Source of the DNA: Trichinella spiralis
Lineage: Eukaryota; Nematoda; Enoplea; Trichinellida; Trichinellidae
Assembly (NCBI GenBank): GCA_000181795.3
Contig: CM012953.1
Location: 11,884,006-11,948,005 of the forward strand
Direction: 5' to 3'
Length of the DNA stretch: 64,000 nucleotides
A program made the translations under genes and the position numbers. Below are positions 1 to 13,077 of this stretch, piece after piece. The first letter of the stretch is position 1. Each line of letters opens with the position of its first letter. Under the pieces are notes generated by a model, which saw only the letters and a list, made by a program, of their open reading frames with translations, was not told the DNA's origin and ran no database searches.

Positions 1-459
1 GGTTTGTTTATTTCTTTAAAAATTATTAAATATCGTCAATTGAAAAATTCTTCATTGCGTAAAATGAACTGCTTTGAATATAAGCTATACTGTAATTATT
101 TGACGTTTAAGTTGCATTTTTTTTGAATTTCTGGTGATTCATTGAATGAGACGTGTTTGTGTAAATGTTTGAAATAGGAAGATGTGTTGGAATTTTTAAA
201 TTTTTATTTAAATGTCGAAATGAAATTGACAGAAAAGTTTAATTATTTATCCAGGTGAACGAGAACAATGACGACATTGTTAAGGGAAAATTAATTTTAA
301 CATTGTTGCTTTTTTCTTTATTTATTTTTGAAAATTTGAAATAAATAATTTATTACTTGATAAATTTTGGTTATTTGAGTTAATGATTTGCGATTTGTTG
401 CGTTGATTTTGGAATTGAAGACAAAGCTTAGGAATTGGATGCGTGTTTGCTATTTTCAG
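1..459. other. 5' flank or intron of the DOCK gene
   Basis: AT-rich sequence. The first bases (GGTTTGTTT) look like an intron donor, and the exon at 460 enters in mid-codon after a clear TTTTCAG, so this stretch is probably mostly intron. I could not place the missing first part of the SH3 domain here with confidence. Confidence 0.5.
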
Positions 460-3400
460 AATGGTATTACGGATGCTTGGATGATGATATGACAAAAGCT
501 GGGGTTTTCCCTATTTCTTTTGTAGAAGAAAAGCATGCAAATTTTGAAAATAAGTGAGAAGATATTTTTTTAAATAAAAGTTATACAAATTCAAATTTTC
601 TTCAGAAATAATAAATCTTTTTTAGTGAATTAGGCTCAATTGCCCAAACTGCCGTTTACAGTGTGCTGACTGTATTGAAAGAGTGGAAAAAAATGTGCCG
701 TGAAAGTTTTGAAGTTTGTCATGATGATTTTGTTTGCACGCTTTTCGCCGTGATTGCTTGCTTCTTCTGTTCATTTTAGCGAAGAGGTTCCATTGACATT
801 GAAAAAATTTTTCCAATGATGAAAGACATCATCAATTGGAGATCTCAGATTGTTTCAAAGAAATTGTCACTGGTGAGAATTTTCTTCTATAGCCATTATT
901 TTTTTGCATTTTCTTTTTTTAGGAAGAAGTTAAAAAGCTGAATTATAAAATTGCATTGAAAATTGACTTGGGAAACAAGTACAGTAGAACATTTGTATTT
1001 TTCTCAGAGGTGCAGGGTTTGTTGTAATTTTGCATTTTAGAATGCTTGGTGCTGATGTGATTGTTCGTGATATTCATGGTAATGAGTTGCAAACTGAAAA
1101 TTGCAGCGTTGCAGAATTGCACAAGCATCATCTAGAAACTGCAGAAAGAATTGCCACTGAAATTGTGAGTCTTTTTCATTGTTACGGTAAAAATGAATGA
1201 AATAATAAAAAGCCATTTTCCATTTTAATGTGATGTAAACTTTGTTTTATCGAAATAATTTAAAGAATTGATGCAATTTTTCCTTTGTTGCTTGCACATA
1301 TTGTTAGCTATTCGAATAATAGCAGCAGAATGTCAGTCAACTGATTTATTTTTGCTTTCCAACCAGCGTATTCCTTTGCTTACCAATCAATTGATAGAAG
1401 TTTCAAATTTTTTTTTATTTTTTAATAAATAAAATGAAAATGTTTTCTTTTCAGGAACAGAGCAGTTGGAATACTTTAAGTCATTTGCAGGTAGCAATTT
1501 GCAATCAAACAAATTTGTTTGTATTATTTCAAAGAGGTCCATAAAAGGCATAATATTTAAATACTACCACAATGTGCATTGTTAAGTTTTGACTTTGGCG
1601 GTTTAATTTTTTCCAACGGCAATGAAAAAGGAAAGATTGTGTGTGAATTTTGGTTTCAGCAAACAAATTTAGTGTAAATTAATGAATATTTATTAAACTG
1701 AGCAAAGTAAATATTAGAAGAAGAATAGCTAGCTACGGGATGGTAAATTGTTGAGCAGTCAGTAAAATTGTTATTTTCTCATAAGAAAAAGAAATCATGT
1801 TCTGCAATGTTGTAGAGGCACTCTTCTCGAGCGGAAAAATTTATGCAAACGAAGCGTAGCCAGTCGAATTGGAATTTGCTGTTGACGTTTGTCGAATTCC
1901 ATCATCCATATATGAACAACGGGGAATTGTCTTTCATGCTGTTCGACGGTCGCCTATGGCACGGGATATCGTACGCACGTGATTGATGCACGACGACCGA
2001 TAGTTGCGGTCACGTGATTGCTTTTCACATTTGCATATACTGGTCGAATTTCAGGGAACCGGCAGTGGTCGTTGTCCAGCAGAACAATTCGACAAGGTTC
2101 GGCGTCGATCCGGCTCCACTGCAACGGTTCATCATCACTGTGAGAATGCGCATATTTATTATTGTTGTTGTTGTTGATTTGCAAGTTGGGAACTTGTGCT
2201 TTGTTGTTCAGGATCTCGGCACGAAGGATTTGGACCGTGAAAAATTTTGGATAATTTTCCTGGCAACCAAGACGGGTCCGTTCGAATGGAAAGACACTTT
2301 GACGTATCGCAAGACGCATGTTTCTTCGACAACGGTGCGTCAGACGTTCGCGGTGGCGGCGTTGGATCTGACCGAACTGCTGAATCAGGCGTTTTGTACG
2401 GACCCCGATGCAGGGACGGGGGCCGGGGCCGGGGCCTTCTCTTCCACCATTGACGAACAAGAGGAGAGGCGGATTTTTCTGCCCCTGCGCCCGCTTGTCG
2501 ATGATTCGGTCGAGGGGATGTTGAGGAAAATTGTCGACAACAAAATCGGCTACAACTCTGAACTGGAAACCAAAGGCGACGGATTTTGGCTCACACTACA
2601 ACCAATGTTTGCATCATTGGATGAAGTAATAATAATCATAATCATAACTTCTTTTTTTTGCACTTCTGTGTTTGCATTTTTAGCTGAAACATTCACAACC
2701 GCATTTATTTAGCAATCCTTTCAAATTGGTACGTAAAATGGGTTTCCCAGAGGTCATTTCCAGAGGTTTGTTTGTTCACTTTATTATATATATATATATA
2801 TATATGGATAGAATTAAAATAAATAAGATAAAATTAAAATTATTCACCATCCTGATGCATTCATTATCATTATTGCATTTGCAGATGACGTTCGTAATGA
2901 TTTATTCGTTACATTGGTAAGTGGTGATTTCACCCATTGCACTGGTCGATCTGATAAGAATATTGAAGTGAAAGTCTGCTTGGTGGATGAATTGACAAAT
3001 TCCGTTTTGCCGGATGTAAGTGTTGTATTAAATTGATGGTCAAGTGAATTAAATTGTTAATTGAATGAAAAAGTCAAGTCAAGCCATTTTGCATTATTTG
3101 AAATTAAAAAAAACTGACTTTTTCATTTTTATCTGTTTTATTTCAGAGTGTGGTGAATGTTGGTGTGGCGAAGGAGACTTTTTACACCAGTTCTGTATTT
3201 TACCATCAAGACAGGCCAAAATGGTTTGAGACGATAAAAGTGAATATATTTAATTTGGAAAAGATATTTTGCACTTTGTTATGTAAAAAAAAGTCTTTTT
3301 TATTTTTATTGATAGTTTTCTATTCCGGTTGAAATATATGGAAATGTTCATATACGATTCAGTTTCAAGCATCGTTCGTCAAATGAATGTGAATATATTT

Positions 3401-6400
3401 TAAGTGAAATGAATTGTTCACTTAGTTTTTAATTAATTTGCAGCAAAAGATAGAAACGATCGTCCGTTTAGTGTATCGTTTATCCGTTTAAAGCAGTCCA
3501 ATGGCACTGTGATCAAGGATGGTTTCCATGATCTGGTTGTATATCGAGTGTCTTCGAAAATTGAAGAGAACGATTTCTCTTATCACACACTTCCGGCTAG
3601 CAAAGCCGACTTGGAAATGTCCGGCATGGAAGGTACATCGAGCAAGTTTCACATTCAAAGCCCGACAGGCGGCTTTGCAATCAGTCCCAAAGATTTTTTT
3701 ACCATATGCACGACAGTCTGTTCGACAAGCCTCACTCAGAATGGTTGGCTTCATTTTCAAATTCAATTTATGCATAATTAACTAATTCATTTGTTTTTTA
3801 TAGTTGATTTGCTTGGACTGCTTGAATGGGAAACGAAACGAGTGAATTTGAAAAGCAGCTTAGAAGCATTGATGAAAGATGAAGGTGATCGTGCAGGGGA
3901 AGAGATTGTCAAAGCAAGTCTACTACATGTCGGTGTTGTTGTTGTTGTTGTTAACTTTTTTTGTTGTTTCAGTTTTTGCAAGACATTTTAGACGTGCTAT
4001 TTACTGTGTTGATCAGTTGCAACGATCATGATCAACTTGTATTCGATGCACTGGTATGAGTGATTTTTTAAATTAATTATACAATATCAGTTGGCAGTTT
4101 TTGTGTAGTTTAAAAATTCTATTAAAACTATTATGGTATTGTAGGAAAAGATTTTGAAAAAAAAAACATTTCTTTTTTGTTTTGCAATTTTCATAGGTAT
4201 ACGTTATTGGTTTGGTCGGTGAACGTCGTTATCATAATTTCAAAGCTGTACTGGATTCGTATCTTTTGTTGCATTTCAGCGCAGCGTTGGCTTATCAGTG
4301 AGATTGACTCTCTCGCTTATTCATCACCACCACCATCATTATTAGCATGTTTATTCAGAAAACTTATTCCAATTTTCAAAGATTACATTGATAAAGTGGA
4401 AGAATGCAGCAATAAGTTGTTGAAAACGTTGAAATCTTTGGAATATTTGATGAAATTTATTGTCCGATCAAGAAATCTATATGTCCAGTAATAATAATAA
4501 TAATAATGATAATGTATGTGCTTTTTTTTGTATTTGATCCGTTTGCTTTGGTTTTTCTAGACTGAAAGGTTCAAATGCTGGAAAAGAGCGTTTCCATGAA
4601 TTGATATGCAGCTTGTTCATCTCGTTGACCACTTTGATGCTTTATCAGACCGACTGGAGTCTTCTTTGCCAAGGAGCCGCTTTGAAATACATTCCACATA
4701 TTGTTGTGGATGTGTTGGCAGTTTTCGATGCCCGCGAGTTGGCGTAATTTCATCAGATGAGTCGAATTTCTGTATAATTATCTTAAAAAAAATTTTTTTT
4801 TCATCTTTACTCAGAGCAATGATGGCAAATTTTCTCAAAAATGTACCACGGGATAGATTGACGAAGCAAAAATTAATGTGCCTTCAAGATTTGGTTCATT
4901 CAGAGTTGATCAAAAAATCAGGTGCCCATTGCGATAGTTTTGCACTTATGCGTTAAGCATATTGTATTGTATTCCATGTATTCAGAACCAAGGGCAGTTT
5001 TGTTGCCGGTAATTTTGGAAAGCGTTCGAAATCAAATTGATGATAACGAAGAGTTGGAATTGTGTGCGCAAATTTTAACAGAAATAATGAACGTGCTATT
5101 TGACAAGCATTCGGTATTTTTATTTATTATTTAAAGTGTATTATTTATTTATTGGTTTATTTGTACATTGAAGACCTCCGGTGCTCACAGTTCTACGCTT
5201 CTTTTTATAATGCGCACAATTTTGAGGCAAGTTGTTCAAGTTGTTGTCCGATTGATCGAAGCCGGTGAAAATTTGATTTTAGTTAATATATTTTATTATT
5301 ATTATTATTAATATTTGGCGGATGTTTATTTCATTTATTTATTTATTTATTTATTTTTGCTTTCAAGGGACAATACGTTGCGTTGCTGTTGGCGATTTTG
5401 GAAGAACTCGACGCTTGTACGTATCGTTGCTACATCGCTGAATTTGCCACCCGCACAGATCTGATGGATTTTTTAACTGAACTACTGATGCTGTTCAAAG
5501 ATTTGATCAGACGGCCAGTTTTTTCGTCCGATTGGTTTCAAATGATTTTCGTCCAAAATAGCATCATGTTGAAAATTTTGTGCTACGCTGCGTCGACCGT
5601 GAAGGCGAGATTTCTTCATGAAAAATTTGAATTTCAAGTAAATCATTCGAAAATGAAATTTCGTATACTTTTACAGTAAGAAATTATTATTTTTAATTTA
5701 TTTGCAGGTTTGTAATAGTTTTTTTCAAACAGTCGTAACATTCATCACGCAGAAATTGCTACAACTGGAACAATACAACGTAAAAAAGCGAAAAGCTATT
5801 TTGGAAAGGTTTTTCTTACTGTTGTTATTTTAAATATTTTTACTTAATTGTTGTTTTCTTTTTCCAGGTTTAGGGACATGCGCCTTACATGTGCCAGAGA
5901 GTTGGTCCGATCCATGTGGTTCAGCATGAATTGTAAGTTAATATTCTACAGTTGTTTTTTTTACTTGTCAAATTATTATATTATGTTCTATATTTACGTT
6001 TGTAATTTGAAAATATATCATGAAACGTTCCATTTTTGTTTTTTTTAGTGCTGGAGAAAAATCAATTCATCCCGTCGCTGGTTGGCTTTGTACTCGAGGT
6101 GACGCTTATTCCAGTAGAAGAAGTGCGCAAGTTGACCATTCCAATATTTTTCGACATGATGGTTACGGAATTTTATTTGCGCGCAAATAATAATTCAGCC
6201 ACTACTTCGACGCCACTTTTGGGAAATTTTTCATACAACAGTTCTGTAATGGAAGTGAGTTGTATTTTTATTATTATTATTATTATGATAATTCAATGAT
6301 GAAAATGTGAAAGTTTACAGTTTGAAACTGAATTCATAAAGAAACTTGACTCATTGGTAGAAAATGATTATGGTGATGCGAAATACGTCGATACATTTGT

Positions 6401-9400
6401 TAAAATGTAAATGTTGAATTGAAAATTGTAATATACGGTTGTTGCAGTTTTGTATTTGGTTTATTTTATGCTGATGCAGAATGATGCAGCTGTGTTCCAG
6501 TCATACGGAAGCGTTGCGTGACGAAGGAATACGATTCACAAAAACTGTGGAACATTTGATGTTCAGGCTTTTGGAATTTAGGAATGTTCGACTGTATCAC
6601 AACAATGTGAACAACTGTATGAGTTGTACTGTAAGCTTGTTGGTAGGGGAATTTATTTTTTGTTCATCTATTTTTCACCACTGATTTGTACAATATTTAG
6701 AATTTCTATTATGAAATTGGTCATACTGAATTGTACATTCGCTATTTGTACAAGCTGTACGAGTTGCATATGCAGCGAGATAATTTTGTAGAAGCAGGTC
6801 TGACGATGGCATTGCATGCCGAATGTTTGAAAGTATGCTGTACATATATATATTTTTTTGATTTCTGTTTTGAAAATTAATATTTGTTAATGCTTTTTTT
6901 TCAATGCATTAAAATTGAAATTTTCTTTTGTTTATTTCAGTGGTGTGACAGTTCAGTTCATGCATTGCTTGCTCATAGTTTATTTCCAGACTGCGTTTCG
7001 CAGAGAGAGTTGAAGGAAAAATTATTTTTAAAAATGATCGATTTGTTTGATCGAGGAGAACTTTGGGAAAAAGCAATCGTCGTTTGCCAAGAGTTGCAGC
7101 ACGAATATGAACATCGTACATACGAATACGACAAACTTGCCAACTTGCTGGTGTGTACTTTTTTCTTCTTTCTTAATATTTATTTAAATTTTCCATTTAT
7201 TATATTGTGAATTGTTTGATTTTATTTATTGTGCCAGGAAAAAATGTCAAAAATGTACAGAAATATTTTGAAACATCAGCGGGCAGAACCAGAATATTTT
7301 CGTGTTCTTTTTTGTGGTTTAGGTTTTCCAATTTTTTTGCAGGTATATTTTGATGATTGATTAATTATTAATTATTTCATAACAACAATCAGATGTTATT
7401 TATTTGTAGAATACGACGTTCATTTATCGAGGCGATGGTTACGAACGATTGGCAGATTTTACTGGTAGAATTCAAGCCCAGTATCCAAACGCAACTGTAT
7501 TTCAAATTGATCGCTTTGTTATAATAATAATAATGCATCGTTTTTTTAAAATGATTTTTAAGCTGTTGCAAACTTTACAACCGCCGGGTGAAGAGATCAA
7601 AAGGTCGAATGGTCAGTACTTGCTGATCAACAAGGTGGATCCAATTTACGACGATCAGATCAAGACAATTCCTACGCCGGTGAAGGATAGTCGTATTTTA
7701 TGGTATAATTTTGAGGCGCTTATATATATATATATATTATTTCTGTCGATATTTGGGCTTTGATTTTTATTTTTTATTGCACAGGTATTACAAATGCAAC
7801 GATGTTCAGAAGTTTTATTTTTCTCGTCGTATTTCAAAAAAAGACTGCACATTGTCCAAAGAATGGCCCGTTGCTGATGAACAAGAGAATGAGTTCGGTT
7901 TGATGTGGTTGGAAAAGACAATATTGGTCACTAGTTGTCGGTTTCCTGGTATTTTACGGTGGTTTTTAGTCTCCTCAGAGAGCCAGGTGAACGGGGGGAT
8001 TTTGTTGAAAATTTTCTTATTGTATATACATATATATCAGGCTAATATGGAAATTTATTTTTCAGGTTGAACTTAGTCCATTGGAAGTTGCTGTCGACTC
8101 GATGAAGGCCACCATTTCTGATTTGGAGAAATTAATCGAAGAAGTGGAACGTTACTCGGAACGTGCTCTTAAACCGTTGGCTGCCAAATTGCAAGGCATG
8201 CTACAGCCGGCTGTGATGGGTGGTATCAAAAATTATGAAAAAGTATCCAATTGCCATTCCTGAAATCTACTGGACTAGATTGATTTTCGTTATTTTTCTT
8301 TTGCATTAATGAATTTCAAGTATAATTTTGAATAGGTATTTTTTACTGAAGAATTTATGTCAAAAGGGAGTCGAAAAAATTTGGAAGTGTTGGAACTGCT
8401 GAAAGAACAAATAGCTTCGCAGGTTAGTTGTAGTGATGTTGAACTGGATAATTAAAAAGAAAACATGTCTTGCTTTGATTTTAAAATGTTATTTGATATT
8501 CAGGTTCCTCTGCTTGAGAAAGGAATTTTTCTTCATGCGAAATTTTGTTCCAGTGATCAACGCGAATTTCATCATTTGCTGATCGACTGCTTCAAAGAGT
8601 ACAAAAGTCACGTGGAACAGCATTACGGCAAACAGGCGAGCTTGTTGCCCGAAAATAGCTCTTTGGAAATACCGAAATCCAACGTGCTTGTGTACAAGCA
8701 AAATTTGATCGACGGATCCGCCACGTCCAACGACGGTCGGTATCCATTTTCGTCGTCCATTGCAAGCAGAAAGTCGAACTCGGTTCGAGAATGGCAAGCG
8801 TGAGAATTGATAGATAATATTATTAAAATTATTTATTTCATTTCCAACTGAGAAAAAGTAACTTGGGTAAAATATGTATTTCAGGTCGACATCGGCACCG
8901 TGGTTGCTTCGTACTGGTGTGATGACTACACTGAGCGGCGCAACAGTGCCAAGAAGGATAAATAGCAAAGAGGCGGCTATTCGGCGGAAAGCGGCACACA
9001 GCACGGAAAAGTACACCTTTTCCCGAGTGTATCTTTTTCTTAAATTGATGATTATTAATCATTTTTCATAATTGTCAGAGAAATTCACCAAAAACGACAT
9101 TCGAACAGTTCCATGGGCTCTACGCAAAGTGCTGAAATGAGTTGTGCAGGATCGACGATTGTTCTAACAGAGAAGGTGGATTTTTTGTGCAGAAATTTAA
9201 ATAACATCCAGTGAAATTTTTTGTAATTGTTTCAGCTGACCACTTTGCGTCCACCCCGTCCAGATTCGAGCTTTTCCAAAGGTAGTTTCAAGCAGCAGTC
9301 GAACTCGTCGATCAATCGACTGACCAGTTCTGTTGAAAAGTTGTCCATCTCCGCTTCCCATTCGCTTGTTCACTCGGATTCGGATGAAATTTGTACGTAT

Positions 9401-9757
9401 AATAAAATGCTTAATTTTTTTTATTAAATAACAACTCTGTTGTTACTTTTTGTCTTAATTTGCTTATTTATTTGTGAATTTAAATTTCAGTATTGACGAA
9501 TGATCGAATTGACGATCATGCTGCAGTTCCACCGCCTCTGCCACCCAGACGAGATAGTGGTCAAATTGAAATTCCAGATTTCAATGCTTCCAGTGTCACT
9601 TTTTCGCCTTTATCTCCTCAGCGACTGCCAAGCATTATCAGTGGTCCTCGACGAGAAAAAGTATTATTATTTATTTATTTATTTATTACTGATTTATTCA
9701 CAGATGTCAATATCTTTTTTGTTTTAGCCACTTCCGCCTTTGCCTACTACTGAATAA
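460..9757 (+). CDS. ced-5: DOCK-family Rac guanine exchange factor, CED-5/DOCK1 type (5' partial)
   Basis: Activates Rac through its DHR-2 domain, usually with ELMO/CED-12 and Crk/CED-2, in engulfment and cell migration. Visible in order: second half of an SH3 domain (WYYGC at 461, GVFPISF), the helical segment with INWRSQIVS, the C2/DHR-1 region (about 2726-3760: [36 protein letters not shown]), the armadillo-like middle, DHR-2 (about 6480-8420: PPGEEIK, LPGILRWF-like [17 protein letters not shown]) and a proline-rich tail ([12 protein letters not shown] near 9530; PLPPLPTTE at the end) fitting Crk SH3 ligands. About 1,890 residues, near DOCK1 length. Exons: 460-553, 626-713, 780-872, 923-978, 1041-1164, 1455-1490, 1816-1970, 2055-2139, 2212-2625, 2684-2765, 2885-3015, 3147-3239, 3316-3388, 3444-3743, 3804-3913, 3973-4053, 4197-4297, 4359-4487, 4561-4743, 4815-4921, 4986-5113, 5174-5281, 5368-5637, 5708-5808, 5868-5932, 6049-6254, 6321-6406, 6480-6642, 6701-6832, 6941-7150, 7238-7342, 7410-7496, 7563-7702, 7785-7986, 8066-8242, 8336-8422, 8504-8799, 8885-9010, 9079-9175, 9236-9392, 9491-9660, 9728-9757; reading phases agree throughout. 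The start lies before 460, perhaps outside the window. An AATAAA overlaps the stop. Confidence 0.95.
2784..2806. repeat. (TA)n microsatellite in a DOCK intron
   Basis: An uninterrupted AT dinucleotide run lies inside the intron between the exons ending at 2765 and starting at 2885. Confidence 0.9.
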
Positions 9758-10592
9758 ATTTTTTGTTTGCTTGTTTGTTGTTTAAATTCATCATCGACAT
9801 TGGCAGTTTTTTTTCGCTTTATCATCACGTTCTGATCTTCCAGGTTCGCTTCATTTCATTGTCTTTTCAGTAAGCGACATTATGTTTTTTTGCATTTCTA
9901 AAATCTTGCCTTGACGGTCCAGTGAAAACAACAATGAAGCGAAACGATTATTAATTTGCTTATTAGAAAAATTATTTGTTAAACTTTCACCAATATCATC
10001 GATTTCTTCACTCCAATAGATCGACGATCAATTTGAAAACTGCAAACAGTCATTGCCTTAATTTATGTTGTTATTACAGTATAGAAGAACTATGCACAGT
10101 AATAAAAAGAAAATAAGATGCATTGGCTGCGTTTTATTATAAGTAAAATATCTTGAATTTCAATTTTCGATGTGATTATTACTAATATTATGATATCGTT
10201 TGATTTTTACTTGTCATTGAAATTGACAAATAAAATTTTTTGGGCTACAATAAATTTAAATAAAATCTTTGCATTGCTTTACTGGTTTTTTTTTCAATAT
10301 TTTTCATGGCTTTAAAATGATAAAAGAGAATTTTATTGAAGACTTTTCAACTGTTCATTGCTATTTATTGTTAACAGTAATGCAAAATTTAGGATACAAG
10401 TTATTCATTGCGCTTTTGTTATTTATTCATTAATTCATTTAGTTTCCTCTGCAGCAATGAAAATTTATTACTCAACTGTTGCACTGTGCACAAGAGCAAG
10501 GAATAAATTCATTTGCATTGCTTATCATTGCAGAATTAATTCGATATTTCTTTCGATTTTCATTAAGCATCAAAAGTGAAAAGCAAATTGCC
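9758..10592. other. Intergenic, no gene seen
   Basis: AT-rich spacer between the DOCK stop and the small membrane-protein gene. It holds AATAAA-type polyadenylation signals and several T/A homopolymers. The open frames in it lack convincing starts, splice sites or protein character. Confidence 0.6.
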
Positions 10593-12060
10593 ATGAACAG
10601 TTACATCTGCTTGAATGTTTTCTTAATCACTGCTTTGGTTCTGTTTTCTGTAATCGAGGTAAGAAATGTTTGCTTGTTTTGTCTTTTACGTTAAATTGAA
10701 TATATACAAATTTAGTCTAGCTAAATAATTGCATGTACATCTTTTAATTAACGAGCAAAATAAAATAATACAAATATATATGTATATAAAGCAGTGATAG
10801 TGATAACAAACTTTTGTTTCAGAAATTTAGTTTTGCAGAAAACACAACAGAGTCGCCAAAGAGGAAAGCATCTGCATCGATCACGTGAGTTTTATTAATT
10901 TAATGTACAATTTTATTTTGCATGCAGTAAGTAAAAGAACAATCATCTTTTTTTTATCAAGTTTTGAAATGCTAACCAAATTTATTTCATTTTTAAACCG
11001 TATTATATTATTCAAACGTGTAGGGTTGTTATTCGTTTTGTCGAACATTTAATGAAAGTTTTTTCAGAAAACTTGTTTGACAGATTTTTATATATAATTT
11101 TAAAAATAATTCAATATGCCCTTAGTGTACAATAAAACTTACACAAATGTATGCATGAACAATAATTGCTTTTGCAAAGTCAATATGAAGTTAACATTAT
11201 GCATTATCAAATCAGTCATTGCAAAGTATTTGATACTGCTTCACTTTCTGCTCCAAAGTTTATTAAATTTTTTTATATTGTATTTTGAACAATTCTGTGT
11301 CACAATAATGTTATTGTCATTTTCTTTTGTCAGAAAGTTATTTAGTTAATTTAATTTAATTCAGAGTTCCCGTGTCCATTGGTTCAGCATGTTCATTGTG
11401 TGTCCTCATTGGAATTTGTTGTTGTGTTTGCATATGCCGTAGAAAATGCAGAAGAAGAAACAAAACAAAACAAACAGTGAATGTCAATGTTAACACCAAT
11501 ACTGTAACAAGTAACGCGTGTTTTAAGCAAAATGATCTCTTAAAATTAATTTTGAAAAATGGTTTTCTGTTTTGATAAATTCAACTCACATTTCACGAAA
11601 CGGCATTTCCATTATATGTATCATTGTAATTGGAATAATGCATCGAATTGTTTAAACTTTCTCGCTTGCGATGTGTTTTACAGCATGTATAATGTATACA
11701 TCCCAGAATACTTTAAACGCCAATGATTTACTAATTTGCTGCTTTTTGTAAGATGCAGCAACCACCGCAATGCAACCGACGATGCCCATGATGGCTCCAT
11801 ATGCTTATCCTCCGGTAATGCCAGCATATCAGCCACCGACTTATCCGCCGCCAGTGGGGCAATCAAATTTTCCAAATCCAGCTCCTCCAGCATACAGCAG
11901 CGCCGTCAATGCAGGAAAGGCAACAACAGATCCTGGTCAGTCTTCAGCCGACGGGAAAACGACAGAGCTGGCATCTCAGGTTAAAGCAGATGGATCACAG
12001 AAAAACCCTGATTCCATTTTTCAAAAATGTGTTGTGTTTTTTAAAGTTCAAACTACATGA
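10593..12060 (+). CDS. Small single-pass membrane protein with Cys-rich TM segment and PPxY-type tail
   Basis: I do not recognise a named orthologue. Four exons (10593-10658, 10823-10884, 11365-11510, 11759-12060) join in phase to give 191 residues. Residues 1-20 form a signal peptide (MNSYICLNVFLITALVLFSV). A short ectodomain with an N-glycosylation site (ENTTES) follows, then a Cys-rich hydrophobic segment (ACSLCVLIGICCCVCIC), a basic stop-transfer (RRKCRRRNK) and a Pro/Tyr-rich cytoplasmic tail with MAPYAYPPVMPAYQPPTY and PPAYSS. This layout resembles the WBP1/VOPP1/Shisa-like group of type I proteins that bind WW-domain ubiquitin ligases; that resemblance is architectural only. The last exon may instead splice after about 12028 to an acceptor near 12090, which would change the C-terminus. 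Confidence 0.65.
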
Positions 12061-13077
12061 ATAATAGATGAATTAGCTTTAAACTTTCAGGAGATTAATG
12101 CAAACGTTTTTCGTCACATCGGACAACACGCTGCTGAGAGAGCTAACGACAGCCTTCAACTTTTTCGATTTACAGTGATTTATTTCTTTCTATTAATCTA
12201 TTCAATTTTGAAAATTTTGGTTCATTTTGTTCAGAGGAGTTTAAACAAAAATTTAAAATTGTTGCACTGAAAAAATGTTCCTGAATAATACAATTCAGAA
12301 TGGAAATCAGTTCACGTTTATAAATATCAAAATTGCTTTGTCATTAGTTTCTTATTTATTCGTTTATGTTTATTCATTGTTTCTGTGTTTATTATTTATT
12401 TATTTATTCATCTTATGATTGATCAAATGTGAAACATGGAAGTGCGCTTTTTGAGCTGCTTTTAAATACAACAAGCCAATCCAAGGTTGAAAAAATCAAC
12501 TGTCACTTTGGCTAACGTTCTCCATGGCACACATTCTGTTATAAATCAAACTAGTTTCAATCAAGCTTTAAATAAAATGATCATAGCTAAAATGCAATCT
12601 TTTTGCGCGTTTTACTGCATGACCAATAATTTGAAGAAATTTGTCTGTTTTTGTTTAAAACATCAAGCACGAAAAGTGCATTGACGCTATAAAATAATAT
12701 GCGTTGAACTGAAAATTATAAATAAATTAAAATTCATAAAATAACAACAGTAAAAGAATAAATGAATTATTAATGATAACTCTGGGTGCAGATATTGCAA
12801 AAATGGTTGCTACACATGGCATTTAATTGGATCCAATCTTAAATGGTTTGATAATTTTTACGTTTATAATTTATCCATTTGAGAGGTATTAAATTAAGTG
12901 ACATGATGAATTACTAATGCTCCTTTACAAAATCCCGATATTGTTTTTGCATCTTGCTGAGCTGTTACTTTGCAATATTAGTAATATATATACACTTTTA
13001 CATTTTTAAATTGTTCATCTTGTTGACAAGTATTTACTGAAACAGCTTTTCTCTTGTACTTGCAAAGACATTTTTAA
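12061..13077. other. Intergenic, no gene seen
   Basis: AT-rich. A short open stretch at 12090-12180 could be an alternative last exon of the membrane-protein gene. Nothing else is supportable up to the TTAA that borders the fold-back element. Confidence 0.5.

Noticed and set aside
2415-2437. Three GGGGCC-like units reminiscent of the human C9orf72 hexanucleotide repeat
   Set aside because: They encode a short Gly-Ala stretch in a variable loop of the DOCK protein; three units are not an expansion and no link is implied.
1954-2460. 168-codon minus-strand open frame
   Set aside because: It is antisense to DOCK exons whose plus-strand translation aligns to the family; its length comes from the GC-rich coding sequence opposite.
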